The notes under the pieces are model-generated. The model did not search any database and had not been told where the DNA came from. It worked only from the letters and a program-made list of their open reading frames with translations. A program made the translations under genes and the position numbers. From Argopecten irradians (Eukaryota > Mollusca > Bivalvia > Pectinida > Pectinidae), in NCBI RefSeq assembly GCF_041381155.1, contig NC_091147.1, forward strand, positions 30,353,349-30,417,348: a DNA stretch of 64,000 nt, written 5' to 3'. Of this stretch, positions 33,100-44,857 are shown piece after piece. Position 1 is the first letter of the stretch; each line of letters starts with the position of its first letter.

Positions 33100-34200
33100 G
33101 ACATGAATCGTACAATTCGACTACTGTATTGGCAATACAAGCCACATTCAATCCCAGTGTTTTTAACGTTACATCTCAAATAAATAAAAAAAAAAGTTAT
33201 ATTTCTTCAGGTCTCAGTTGAATTATTATCTGCCTCTTTGCATGATGTGTATTTCAACATGAAATAGCAAAATCACTCAGCTTCCCCTTCAGCTTCCACT
33301 GAAGACAAATCTCCCTCGAGAAGGAAGTTGTTGATATCTTCTAAGTGCCCCTGTACTTTGATCTGGTGGTCATTTAATACATTTATTGAGGTCAAGGTGC
33401 GCTTTAAACTAAGCACCCTTTTTTTCCTGTAAGAAATACTGAAGCTTTTACTATGTTTTGATTAATACTAGTTATGTGATAAATATAATACACTCATTGC
33501 TACATCATTTGAAATTAATAAACTGAAATTTATGAAATTTGATATACCACAAGACTTAAAGGACATTTTGACATTTTATTTCCAAAATAACAATAGTTTT
33601 TCTGGGTTTTTTTCATATCATACAATATCTAGAGAAAGGAGACCTACACTGTAGTTATAACACTCACTATACAGTGATTGTCAAACTTGTAACAGCCTCA
33701 TCAGTTTTAAGCATTTTAGAAACCAGATAAATTTTAAATTTGAGTTTTCAAATTTTTCTAAATCAAAAAACAATATTGAAAAGAATAATAAATTGAAAGC
33801 CATTTCGGTTAAGGTATAGACTTTTAAATATATGATTTGCTTGCTCTTGACATTTTTTTTCATCTGTAATGAATAACACTTGGAAACAGTAACTATCTTA
33901 AATACTAGTACCTACATGTTTATATATACATATATATATATATAGGTAATCTTCCTCAATATAAAAAATAAATATACTGTGTTATCTATTGATGTAAATG
34001 ATTAATAAAACAAAAGAGAAGCATGAAAGGTACATACCAGGTAATTCATTTTGTGAGTATACACAAAAAGCTACAAATAGATCATTAATGTGATGATTTA
34101 TTTAACTGATTTTCTTATCCTTCAGCAGTATCAAGGATTTAAAATAATTTAATTACCTGGTACCATATGTGTTCCAATTCGAATGAAGAATAGAGTTCTC
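33100..34200. other. AT-rich intergenic stretch
   Basis: Contains a (TA)n-like tract at about 33920-33945. No frame or repeat that I can support. Confidence 0.5.
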
Positions 34201-34204
34201 TTTT

Positions 34205-34315
34205 TTTATTAGTTTAACATCCTATTAACAGCCAGGGTCATTTAAGATTGTGCCAGGTTTGATTGTGGAGGAAAGCCGGAGAACCCGGAGAAAAACCATC
34301 AACCAGCTGTCAGTA
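34205..34315 (-). mobile_element. SINE 3' fragment
   Basis: The complement of the middle and tail domain of the SINE at 31456 is seen: GGAGGAAAGCCGGAGAACCC and CCTATTAACAGCCAGGGTC. The tRNA-like head is missing. Confidence 0.75.
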
Positions 34316-34629
34316 AAAAACTGTTTAACATTTCTTGTTCTCTAAAATGTATGTATTTGTAAGAGAATGAGTGTCCAGCTAGGCGATATTGTCTATTATT
34401 ACCAATTTGTTTACTTATTTTCGATAAAATGGGGGTAGCTAGTAGAGACTTTTACATGATTATTCATGAAAATGCATATTCCAGGCGGCAATAGCAATTA
34501 TGATGAACTCCTTGCTTAATTGTATGTCATAGGGACAATTATAAAATGCCACATTCAAGTTTTAAGTCTCCCTTTATTTAAGAAATCCCTTTATTTAAGA
34601 AAACAGCAGAGTAATAGCCTAATCATTCT

Positions 34630-35790
34630 CCATACGCCAGGGGTTACTATCACTGACATTATATTTACCCCTGCACTATTTCATAATTAACTGATCGCCA
34701 GCTGTCAATCAAACCGCATTGTTTGTTCCGACATTGAATAGAAAGTTTGCGGGTAGAGGCGTGGCTATATTACACCTGGCAAATCGTCAATGAAACTGCA
34801 GCCAACAGAAGACACAGGAATTAGATTATTTTACGTACATCAAAGGAATTGTATAATGTGGTTCACTGTACATATGTGTTGGTTTGAAGTTGGGTGGCAC
34901 TTTCTCTGCAATCTTGAAAGGAAGTCTATGCAGGACTCAGTTTTGAGGTCACCTGAGATGAAGTCTTCAGTGACCTAATCTAATTTTGCCTTTTCATGGC
35001 AAAAGGTTAATCAAAATTGTGAATTATATGGTCTCCTAGGGACCTGAGGGTTGGGGCCAAAAGGGGTCAATTAGGCTAAAACTTCAACAATCTTCTTCTA
35101 AAATTCAGGAAATAGTGGAATCAAATACTCTTCATAGATGAATTCACGTTTCCCCCTGGGGAGGGGGTCAAGTTTACTATAACTTGTAGGTAAAACACAT
35201 TTTTGAGCATTATTTGGTCATTTGTAATAGAAAATGAATCAAATGTTGTCAGAATTATCAGTATGAGATGGCCATTGAATCCTATTAACAAATTTTTCAT
35301 GACTGACCCCCAGGGACCTGAGGGGTGGGGCTAAATGGGGTCAAATATGATAGGCTAAAACTTCAAAAACCTCTTCTAAAATTCTGGAAATGGTATAATC
35401 AAATACTCTTCATAGATGGAAAGGTCTTAAGGTCCTTCACAAAACTTTTGAATTATCTATGACCCTGGAGTCTCATGTTTCCCCCTGGGGAAGGAGTCTA
35501 GTTTACTATAGTTTTGATAATTTTGAACATTATTTGGTCATTTGTAATAGAAAATGAGTCAAATGTTGTCAGAATTATCAATATGATATGGCCATTGAAT
35601 CCTATTAGCATATTTTCCATGACTGACCCACAGGGGCCTGAGGAGTAGGTCCAAAAGAGGTTTCTTTTAATTAATAATGCCTCTTGGGCTTCTTGATTTC
35701 TTTTGAACTGCCTCCAATTTTACTATATTAGATATTAGTCCATGGGTGGATATTGCGTCAGTGATAGTAACCCCTGGAGTATTTAGGATG
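34630..35790. mobile_element. Foldback MITE interrupted by a larger repeat
   Basis: The left end CCAGGGGTTACTATCACTG and right end CAGTGATAGTAACCCCTGG are inverted copies, same family as 9877-10193. The insertion at 34946-35694 splits it. Confidence 0.7.
34946..35694. mobile_element. AGGTCACCTG element, partial, nested
   Basis: It begins AGGTCACCTGAGATGAAG with the terminal hairpin and then has three copies of the roughly 320-base internal repeat (ACCTGAGGGGTGGGGC type). The right end (CTCTTGGGCTTCTTG) is a degenerate form of the usual end. It lies within the MITE at 34630-35790. Confidence 0.7.
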
Positions 35791-35810
35791 CAGCCAAAAA
35801 TGATTTCTGC

Positions 35811-36270
35811 TAGGGCTGGGTATTGGAAGGTCTATAACGATACGATATGTATTGACGACACAGTGGACCTCTTTTTCAAATTCAGTTGACCAATGTGTTT
35901 TGAATATTGTGACAATAAAAGACAATTTTGATAAAACATTATATAACCAGAAAAAAAATCTACAAAACATTTGATTCGGTTTATCATCTGTGTTAATTGA
36001 TTCATGTCAATTTGTATTCTTAGTTATGAAAAGGCATTTCTAATCCATCTAGGTGACACAGATGCCTTAAACACTTCCAATTGATTGAAATGCTCTTACT
36101 TGAATGATGTTTTAGAATAAATTTTGTTTGGAATTTCCTATTTCTATAACAAAAACAGTAGGGTGAGATGTAAAACGATACAGCGATATCCAACATGTTT
36201 GCATATCGATATTCGGTACACTGGTGAAAACTGATACATATCGGTATATCGATATATTGATCAAGCCCTA
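35811..36270. mobile_element. hAT-type MITE
   Basis: TAGGGCTGGGTAT at the left pairs loosely with TCAAGCCCTA at the right. An exact 8-base duplication ATTTCTGC (35803-35810 and 36271-36278) flanks it, the hallmark length of hAT elements. The interior is 460 bases, not coding. Confidence 0.88.
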
Positions 36271-36289
36271 ATTTCTGCAAGCCTGTGAT

Positions 36290-36392
36290 TGGTCAGTTTT
36301 TTCTTCTGAAGTGGTTCCAATTTTACTATGAGATAGTCAAGGGGTGGATATTACGTCAGTGATAGTAACCCATGGAATATTGAGGATGTAGC
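36290..36392. repeat. Solo end of the 9877-type MITE
   Basis: TTTTACTATGAGATAGTC to GTAACCCATGGAATATTGAGG matches the right end of that family. The matching left end is not next to it. Confidence 0.6.
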
Positions 36393-36710
36393 TTAAAAGG
36401 ATTTATCATTTTTTGATTACCTTCCTTTGTTGGTGTTTTTATAGAAAATCAATTAAAATGTATCTTTCAGGTTAACTGCTAGTATATATTATATAATGAA
36501 CTACCAAGGTTTTTTTTTAAATAAATAACCTTGACCTTTATTCATGGTCACACCGGTCAAATAGACTAAAATCCTGATATGACTTCAAACTCTGGTATAT
36601 TTTCCATAACCTTATGAAATTGGTCCCTTTTAAGAATAACAACAAGAGTTATTTCCCATTTCTCTTCTCTTCATTTCATCCGCGACACTCCTTCAGGTGT
36701 CGCCCAACTA

Positions 36711-36897
36711 GTATGATAACAGAAAATTATACTTACCAGGACAAAGACAAACAAATATGATATCAGAAAGTCATACTCACTAGGGCAAAGATATACAAAT
36801 ATGATAACAGAAAGTCATACGCACCAGGACAAAGATAAACAAATATGATATCAGAAAGTCATACTCACAAGGACAAAAAAAAACAAATATGATATCA
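36711..36897. repeat. Minisatellite, about 57-bp period, four copies
   Basis: The unit includes CAGAAAGTCATACTCACCAG and ACAAAGATAAACAAATATGA. On the minus strand each copy reads CCTGGTAAGT or similar, which looks like a splice donor. Confidence 0.85.
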
Positions 36898-36904
36898 ATA
36901 TCAG

Positions 36905-37400
36905 TTAGAGGTAGTGTACAGCATTAATGTCAATGTAGTGTACAACACAAAGCTCAAGGTAATATACAACACAAAGGTCAAGGTAATGTACAACACAAAG
37001 GTCAAGGTAGTATACATTAGAAAGGTCAATTTTGTGTATAACATAAAGGTCAAGGTAGTGTACAACGCAAAGGTCAAGGTAATGTACAACATAAAGGTCA
37101 GCGTAGTGTACAACACATAGGTCAAGGTAGTGTACAACGCAAAGGTCAATGTAGTGTGCAAGACAAAGGTCAAGGTAGTGAACTACACAAAGGTCATGGT
37201 AGTATGCAACACAAAGGTCAATGTAGTATGCAACACAAAGATCATGGTAGTGTACAACGCAAAGGTCAAGGTAGTGTTCAACACAAAATGCAAGGTCTCG
37301 TACAACATATATGTCAAGGAAGTGTACAATACAAAGGTCAAGGTAGAGGTAAGGTAACACAAAGGTCAAGGCAGGAAGTGTACAACACAAAGTCAAGGTA
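36905..37400. repeat. Minisatellite, about 24-bp period
   Basis: About twenty copies of GTACAACACAAAGGTCAAGG. Long open frames in several phases are due to the repeat and not to genes. Confidence 0.9.
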
Positions 37401-37565
37401 ATTTACTGTTTTAGATAATCGTCTAACGTTAAATACAATCTTAGAAAAATATTTGACAAAATTGCCACCGCCTAGATAGAACATTATTAGTCTGTGTTGA
37501 CATTTTATGTCAGATTTGTTTTTATTTTCAAAAGACTTACTCTTACATGTGTTTGTTTTCTACAG

Positions 37566-38344
37566 AGAAAGACATTATGACTAGGATAAATATCCCGTGC
37601 TACAGCAGACCAAAGATTTCTACATGGAATGAACCAGCTGGGTTTTACTACAAACAAACTTGGAATTCATTAAATTGTCACGGTCGAATGAAGTGGTCGG
37701 CGAAATCCTATGTAAAATGCTTGAATGGAAGACATGTCCTGATCATAGGGGATTCCACTACCAGACAGATAGTCTCCTATTTTACTGCACAATTAAAATT
37801 AGACTTGTTTCCCGGTCCTCCGGCGATAGGGCCGTACGTTCATTTTGTTTTCGAACATAATTATTCAAATAATATATCGTTATCTTGGTTCCCTCATGAA
37901 CATCCTTTTTTTAACTCTCAATATCTAACAACAAAAGCACTACAGTCTATTGCAACTAGACTAGACAACATCGGCAGTAAAAACAACAGTGTTGTTTTGA
38001 TTCATATGTGGGCACACCATGTACGGACACCGCCACATGTATTCAGACAACACATCCGGGGCATTAGCAATGCTGCCCAAAGGTTATTGTGAAGATCGCC
38101 GGAAGTGAGTATTTATATAAAAGGGCCACATGCTACTCTATCGCGGGAAATTATAGAATCCCTCGACTACCTGGCTCGTGTTCATCAACAGATCTAGTCA
38201 GAAGAGTTTTCCAATCTCAAAAAAAATGTCACGTTTCTAAATATCTGGGATATGACGGCAGGGTATGAGAATTACGACATTCATCCAGACGATCATGTTG
38301 TCGTTGACATCGTCCAAAATTTCATGTCGTATGTCTCCTTATAG
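37566..38344 (+). pseudogene. NXPE-family terminal exon with two in-frame stops
   Basis: The exon follows an acceptor (TGTTTTCTACAG at 37554-37565). It encodes the PC-esterase/SGNH-like C-terminal domain of NXPE (neurexophilin and PC-esterase) proteins: LNGRHVLIIGDSTTRQ carries the GDS serine block, HMWAHHVRTPP the middle block, and WDMTAGYENYDIHPDDH the final Asp/His block. Homology continues through a TGA at 38090-38092 and a TAG at 38195-38197, both in frame, to a stop at 38342-38344. Two stops in a conserved domain point to a pseudogene, unless they are sequencing errors. Upstream exons were not found. NXPE proteins are secreted or membrane glycoproteins of uncertain biochemistry. Confidence 0.75.
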
Positions 38345-38399
38345 TAGTATACTGAATAATACAAATCAAAAATATTAGTAATGCAAAGGTTTCCGTGTG

Positions 38400-39600
38400 G
38401 TATTTACATCTGAGTTACGGGATCGGGATGAAATGATGCTACACAACAATAATTATCCTTCGATAGACCCACCAGAAATATACTTAAACTTTATATTTAC
38501 AATCTTAATTAAATTTTTATGGTTCAATATTGACCTCATATGACATTTGTAACATTAAAATTGAATGATATCGTTTCGCTCAGACAGGCATTTTGAACAG
38601 CCACTAATTATAAAAGTGATACAAATTCCCGCCAATGTATCAATGGACAATACAATTGTACATACAAATAAAATGGGCTCCGTTTATTGAAGCATATATC
38701 TAGGGGTTTCCCGATGTGAAAATATAAATCGTTTTATTTATCTCATGTTAAATACTCCACAGTGCAAATTAATTTGATTTTATGCGTTTCTGGAACACAC
38801 GAAATTCCAAACGGTAATCTCTTAAAGAGGTATCTTCCGAAAGGTGTTATAAATGTGCACAAATCAGCTGTCATCAACCTGCTGGATTTTCGAGAATCCA
38901 AAAGTAGGCGTTAGTCGAAATCAATGGGATCCCGACATAATGTTGTTATTTTTGGGTCAATTCGCAAGTCAAGATGGCCGCCACACATGCCATCTTGAAA
39001 ACACATTTTGAACTTTTTCTCAAGTTCTACTGGTGCAAATTGGCTGAAATATGTCTAAAATGATCCTGACATGGTCGCGACAAATTATGGTTATTTTTCG
39101 AAAATCATAGATGACCGCTACAGCCGCCATCTTGAAAAAATATATTTTGAACATCTCAATTTCTATCGGTTCGATTTGAAAGTTTATTGACAAACTTCAG
39201 CATTACTGATAAAACTTTTTTCGCTCACCTAACATGTGTTTTGAAATAGAATAACGCATAAAAGTGCACTATTTGACTAATTTGCAGTCATTCGGAAAAA
39301 ACGAACTACGCACACAGTAATCAAATCATTATTTATTTGAGTGTTGTGCTCGGAAAATGATAATTATCAATTTGCAGACTAGACACATATTTGGAATAAA
39401 TATATAAACTATTTGCTTCACTTTTCTTAAAACCCATTTTAGAAGGCAGCCAGCATGGTGATGAATACTATAACCTATCAATATCACTATAACAATACAG
39501 GCAAAATTTATATATTTTTCTTTCATTACCAATTAACAAGTAAATTCGAAATATTCCAAATGATTCATACAATGAGATATAATAAACGTATACAGAGAAT
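38400..39600. other. Intergenic, with an old dispersed repeat
   Basis: At about 38900-39180 lies sequence with CAAGATGGCCGCC and CCGCCATCTTGAAAA, which resembles repeats at 15.3, 46.2 and 58 kb. I see no gene. Confidence 0.5.
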
Positions 39601-39608
39601 TAAATCAT

Positions 39609-39931
39609 TTATACACTTGTTTGATCAGTGTTTACTTGCACCTCCAAACTTTCGATGTGACTTTGAGATGGCGCGGGTGTGAAGTCACTTCCGCCGTTGG
39701 CATCTTGTCCACGATTTTCTGTGGCTCGTGTATTTGTGATGTCACTGTGTTGGTAAATGATCATCATCACTGCCAGGTAATACAACACACTGACAGCAAA
39801 CATGCACGTGGACCCGAGTCCGGACAGCACGAGAGAGGAGGGCGTGAAGAGCTGTATCTTAGGGTCATTGTATCGCACTATGCTTCCCATCTCAGCCAAC
39901 ACTTCTCCCAGATTGGCCCATTCCAATGCGG
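39609..39931 (-). CDS. Multi-pass membrane protein, last exon
   Basis: The exon follows an acceptor (ATATATTTCAG, complement of 39932-39943) and ends with TAA at 39611-39609. It encodes AALEWANLGEVLAEMGS, a polar loop, then one hydrophobic segment (LVLSGLGSTCMFAVSVLYYL and on) and a cytoplasmic-looking tail of about 47 residues ending QTSV. The last three residues fit a class I PDZ ligand (T-S-V). Joined to the exon at 44406-44573 the split codon is restored, so both are one gene. The overall plan of helix, helix, loop, helix, PDZ tail recalls claudin-like four-span proteins, but I see no family signature that settles it. Confidence 0.7.
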
Positions 39932-40517
39932 CTGAAATATATCAGAGGATTAGATCTAGTTGACTAGACAACCTTTAAACTTTCTCCAGAAATTTTGGAT
40001 ATGTGTTCATAATGTAATATCCAGCATTGCAAAAACTACGTTTTTATGTCAAAATCGTTTCAGATCATTGTGTAGTGTAACGTCATTGTATCCAAATTTA
40101 TACTGTACCCAAATTGATACCCTTTTGACGTCATTCCATCACCTATAGAAGCAATGGTCCCGCAGAAATGTTATAGGGTATCATGTGGTACGTGAATTAT
40201 TCCCATTGAGAAAACAGCTGAAACCTTTTTGTGGAAAAAGTTTACCCCATTTCCCAGTGATGACGCCAAACATGAATCATTTATTGATAATTATGATTTG
40301 TCTTATGCAAATATTTGTTATTTTCTCTGAAACATAACTTTGAAATTGATAACTTGGTCTGAAATGTGTGAAATACTGAAAATGTGACGCACAACAAGTA
40401 CTTTTTGTACTATCCTTTTCTTCTAGGCCACGCGAAAGAGAATTTGTTAAATAATTAAACACAGGATATAAACACTCAACAGGAAAGAAATATACTGTTG
40501 CCTCACCCAATTTTTTC

Positions 40518-41742
40518 TAACAAGAGGCCCAGAGGGCCTGTATCGCTCACCTGGCTTTTTGTTAGTAATTATCACAAGAATCTGACAATTAGAAAAATAA
40601 GCAAAATTGACTCCCAAAGTTTAATTTTGAATCACAACCATACAATGATGCTATTGATACCATACAAATATGCTATCCAATACATAGGTTCAGAGACAAA
40701 GTAATTTATATGAAAATAGTAGCCTAACTGACCTTTTTGACCTCGCATCTATTGCCTTTTAAGGCCCTAGGGGTCAGCCCTATCATTTGTACAATTTCAA
40801 ATCCCAACCCTATAAGGATGCTACCATTGCATTATAAGTGCTCTTCCATTCTTAGTTGCAGAGAAGAAGTCGTTTATATGGAAATAGCTAAATTGACCCC
40901 TTTTGACCCCACCCTTCAGGCTCCCGGGGGGTCAGCCCCATCATTTGCAAAATTTTAAATCCAAAGTGAAACCCTATAAGGATGTAACCATTGCATTATG
41001 AGCGCAATCCCATGTTAAGTTGCAGAGAAAAAGTCATTTATATGGAAATTGACCACTTTTGACCCCGCCCATCAGGCCCTCGGGGGTCAGCTCTATTATT
41101 TGCTCAATTTGGAATCCCCAGCCTACAAGGATGCTACCATTGCATTATGGGTGCTATACCATGCTTAGTTGCAGAGAAGAAGTCATTTATATGGAAATAG
41201 CCAAATTGACCCCTTTTGACCCCGCCCCTCAGGCCCCCGGGAGGTCAGCCCTATCATTTGCACAATTTTGAATCCCCACCCTATAAGGATGCTACCATTG
41301 CATTATGGGTGCTATACCATACTTAGTTTCAGAGAAGAAGTCGTTTATATGGAAATAGCCAAATTGACCCCATTTGACCCCGCCCCTCAGGCCCCCGGGG
41401 GGTCAGCCCCATCATTTGTACAATTTGAATCCCCACCCTATAAGGATGCTACCATTGCATTATGGGTGCTATCCCATGCTTGGTTTCAGAGAAGAAGTCG
41501 TTTATATGGAAATAGCCAAATTGACCCCTTTTGGCCCCGCCCCTCAGGCCCCCGGGGGGTCAGCCCCATCATTTGTACAATTTTCAGTTAGTAGCCCATA
41601 AGGATGCTACCAGTCAAATTTTATTGAAATCCGACCAGCGGTTATGGAGAAGAAATCGATTGTTGACGGACGACGGACGGACGGACGCCGGACGCTGCGG
41701 TATCCCATAAGCTCACCTCGGTCCTTTGGACCAGGTGAGCTA
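40518..41742. mobile_element. AACAAGAGGCC-type element with internal tandem repeats
   Basis: It begins TAACAAGAGGCCCAGAGGG, continues CTCACCTGG, and ends with a hairpin CTCACCTCGGTCC...GGACCAGGTGAG. The interior has about five copies of a roughly 165-base unit (CCTATAAGGATGCTACCATT). The end words are complementary to those of the AGGTCACCTG element, so the two are probably one superfamily. No protein is encoded. Confidence 0.8.
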
Positions 41743-41749
41743 ATAAAGT

Positions 41750-43050
41750 GCGCTATTCAGTCTAATATCATTATTGACCCGAAAAAAACTGCCTTGTAAC
41801 TTATAGACCCATAATCTTTTCTGTAGGTTTTTTTTTCATTAGAAATTATTACAACCATTAAAAAACATATCTGGTTGTGTTTCTATGGTAGATACAACAT
41901 GTAACAATGAACCTAAATCAATGAAACATCACATAAATCATAACAGGGGGTCTTACTTACTGACCGATATAACTACTGTCACTGCCGCATAAACTTCATC
42001 CGTCAGTACGAAATGTTTTATTTGTCAATACGATCACGTGAATTTGTTCCACATTTGACAAAACCTTTTCTAACTTTAACCTTCAGTGAATGAAAAGTCA
42101 TTCAGTTCCACCAACACGTGACGTCACATTCACGGGAATGACGTTATTTGTACGGCATATACATCTCCGTATTGCAGAGTCGTCTTTTTCTTGGCTTATG
42201 GCAAATGTATGTATTGCTATAAGTAATTATTTAATGGATAATAATTGGGTTTTTTTCCAGTATTTACACGTTTTTTTCAAATGACAATACAATCTGAGCA
42301 TAATTACTAGGACTGTTTGCGAAAGCGCTTACATATTTTCCACGGTAGTAAAAGGGTTACTCTCATTCGGTTTAAAGAAGCGTCTCACTTCGATTGAAAA
42401 CAAGTGAATAGCCGGTGAATACCTTTCGTTTTGAATGTCGTCTATAAGGAAATGGTTGCAGGATAAACAGAATATACGGTAAGTATATTACAATGCAAAG
42501 TTTATTCTGGCGCTCTACACTGAAAGCCGAGATGACTCGGCAAAGCCTCGCACTACGATTAACCTTGTATTGTAAGATACAAGATATATTCTCTATATAA
42601 TAAGCACAACTACAGCCCTTTCATACAGTAAAATCATATTATATCCATAGATATAGAGTTTTCTTATATTTAAACGTTTTTCTTTATGGGTATCAATTTG
42701 GATACATGCCATGTGATAACACTCTAAGTTTAACATCAGATGTCTGAAAAGTTTGTCATACGACACCTTCTATCATACCTTATACACTGTCATAACAAAA
42801 TCAATGCATTATACAAAATTGTAACAAAGTTTGTAAGTACTTTTTCAAGACTTGAAACAAAGTGAAAATCACTAACGAACAAATGTGATGTTTAAGAGAT
42901 ATATGCAATTTGTAATAAAATTGGATAAATTTTATGAAATAAAAATAGACTTCTATTAGAATTTCACTTTTCATGTATACATGAACAATTTAATTGAACA
43001 TGTTACACTAATCTCCATTGGTGAGAAGTATGTGGCTATTCTTTGAGAGT
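41750..43050. other. Intron sequence without recognised features
   Basis: Lies between the two exons of the membrane-protein gene on the minus strand. AT-rich; no repeat or frame that I can support. Confidence 0.5.
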
Positions 43051-43056
43051 CACGGA

Positions 43057-44405
43057 CTATACTGTACCTGATTTAGTAGTACGGTGACTGTAACCAGTGT
43101 GATAGACTACAGACTATACTGTACCTGATGTTAGTAGTACGGTGACTGTAACCAGTGTGATAAACTACAGACTATACTGTACCTGATGTCAGTAGTACGG
43201 TTGCTGTAACCAGTGTGATAGACTATAGACTATACTGTACCTGATGTCAGTAGTACGGTTGCTGTAACCAGTGTGATAGACTATAGACTATACTGTACCT
43301 GATTTAGTAGTACGGTGACTGTAACCAGTGTGATAGACTACAGACTATACTGTACCTGATGTCAGTAGTACGGTGACTGTAACCAGTGTGATAGACTACA
43401 GACTATATTGTACCTGATGTCAGTAGTAAGGTAGATGTAACCATTGTGATAGACTATAGACTATATTGTACAATATGTCAGTAGTACGGTGACTGTAACC
43501 AATGTAATAGACTATAGACTATACTGTACCTGATGTCAGTAGTACGGTTGCTGTAATCAGTGTGATAGACTATAGACTATTCTGTACCTGATGTCAGTAG
43601 TACGGTGACTGTAATCAGTCTGATAGACTACAGACTATACTGTACCTGATGTCAGTAGTACGGTGACTGTCACCAATTTGATAAACTATAGACTATACTG
43701 TACCTGATGTTAGTAGTACGGTTGCTGTAAACATTGTGATAGACTACAGGCTATACTGTACCTGATGTCAGTAGTACGGTGACTGTAATCAGTGTGATAG
43801 ACTACAAACTATACTGTACCTGATGTCAGTAGTACGGTTTCTGCAACCAGTTGATAGACTATAGACTATACTGTACCTGATGTCAGTAGTACGGTTTCTG
43901 CAACCAGTTGATAGACTACAAACTGGTGACTTTTACCAGTGTGATAGACTATAGACTATACTGTACCTGATGTTAGTAGTACGGTGGCTGCAACACGTGT
44001 GATAGACTATATACTGTACTACGTGTTAGTAGTACGTTTGCTGTAACCAGTGTGATAGACTATAGACTATATACTGTACCTGATGTTAGTAGTACGGTTG
44101 CTGTAACCAGTGTGATAGACTACAGACGATACTGTACCTGATGTCAGTAGTACGGTGACTGTAATCAGTGTGATAGACTATAGACTATACTGTACGGTGG
44201 CTGCAACACGTGTGATAGACTATATACTGTACTTGGTGTTAGTAGTACGTTTGCTGTAACCAGTGTGATAGACTATAGACTATATACTGTACCTGATGTT
44301 AGTACGGTTGCTGTAACCAGTGTGATAGACTACAGACTATACCTCACCTGATGTTAGTAGTACGGTGACTGTAACCAGTGTGATAGAATACAGACGATAC
44401 TGTAC
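43057..44405. repeat. Minisatellite made from an exon-intron border
   Basis: About two dozen copies of a unit of about 58-61 bases. On the minus strand each reads CACTGGTTACAGTCACCGTA, then CTACTGACATCAG, then GTACAGTATAGTC. This is the 3' end of the exon at 44406-44573 plus its splice donor. The array follows that donor directly, in the intron. Confidence 0.93.
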
Positions 44406-44573
44406 CTGATGTCAGTAGTACGGTTGCTGTAACCAGTGTGATCATATACCGCAGTCGTGTTTGTGATTGCCACGTATAGATAAGGATTCCAGTACCTGCT
44501 AGCCCCGCCAAATTAAACAATAATGCGAATACCTCAATTGTTTGTTCCCCGATTCTCCGAGCAAGCCAAGTCT
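44406..44573 (-). CDS. Multi-pass membrane protein, internal exon
   Basis: A 168-base exon between an acceptor (TATATTTCAG) and a donor (ATCAG then GTACAG). It encodes ETWLARRIGEQ, a hydrophobic helix FALLFNLAGLAGTGILIYTW, a short basic turn QSQTRLR, and the start of a second helix YMITLVTATVLLTS. Phase fits the last exon at 39609-39931. Earlier exons should lie at higher coordinates, but I could not find them among the low-complexity sequence. The intron to the last exon is 4.5 kb and holds the minisatellite and the AACAAGAGGCC element. Confidence 0.7.
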
Positions 44574-44694
44574 CTGAAATATAAAGTAATACTATAATGG
44601 AAGTATCACCGTTAGACCACAGGCATTTTACTCTATAGAATTTTTTCTCTCTCCTGATATGTAATACAATGCGAAGGTCTATAACTCGGCCGGT

Positions 44695-44850
44695 GTAACG
44701 TTGAAAATGGACCCCCTTTGAAAACTGACCTCGGGTCATTTTTCAACTTTGAAAAATGACCCCGAAAACCGTTGAAAACTGAACTTTCAGCGCACTTTTT
44801 ACACCGACCCGTTGAAAATAGACCCCGTTGAAAAGTGACCCCATAAGAAC
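44695..44850. repeat. Short-word array (TTGAAAANTGACCCC)
   Basis: Words such as GTTGAAAACTGACC, GTTGAAAATAGACCCC and GTTGAAAAGTGACCCC recur in both orientations, with a hairpin GGGTCATTTTTCAA / TTGAAAAATGACCC at about 44734-44763. Confidence 0.75.
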
Positions 44851-44857
44851 TCGTTTT

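Noticed and set aside
36901-37401. Overlapping open frames of up to 163 codons on both strands
   Set aside because: They are translations of a 24-base minisatellite whose period is a multiple of three.
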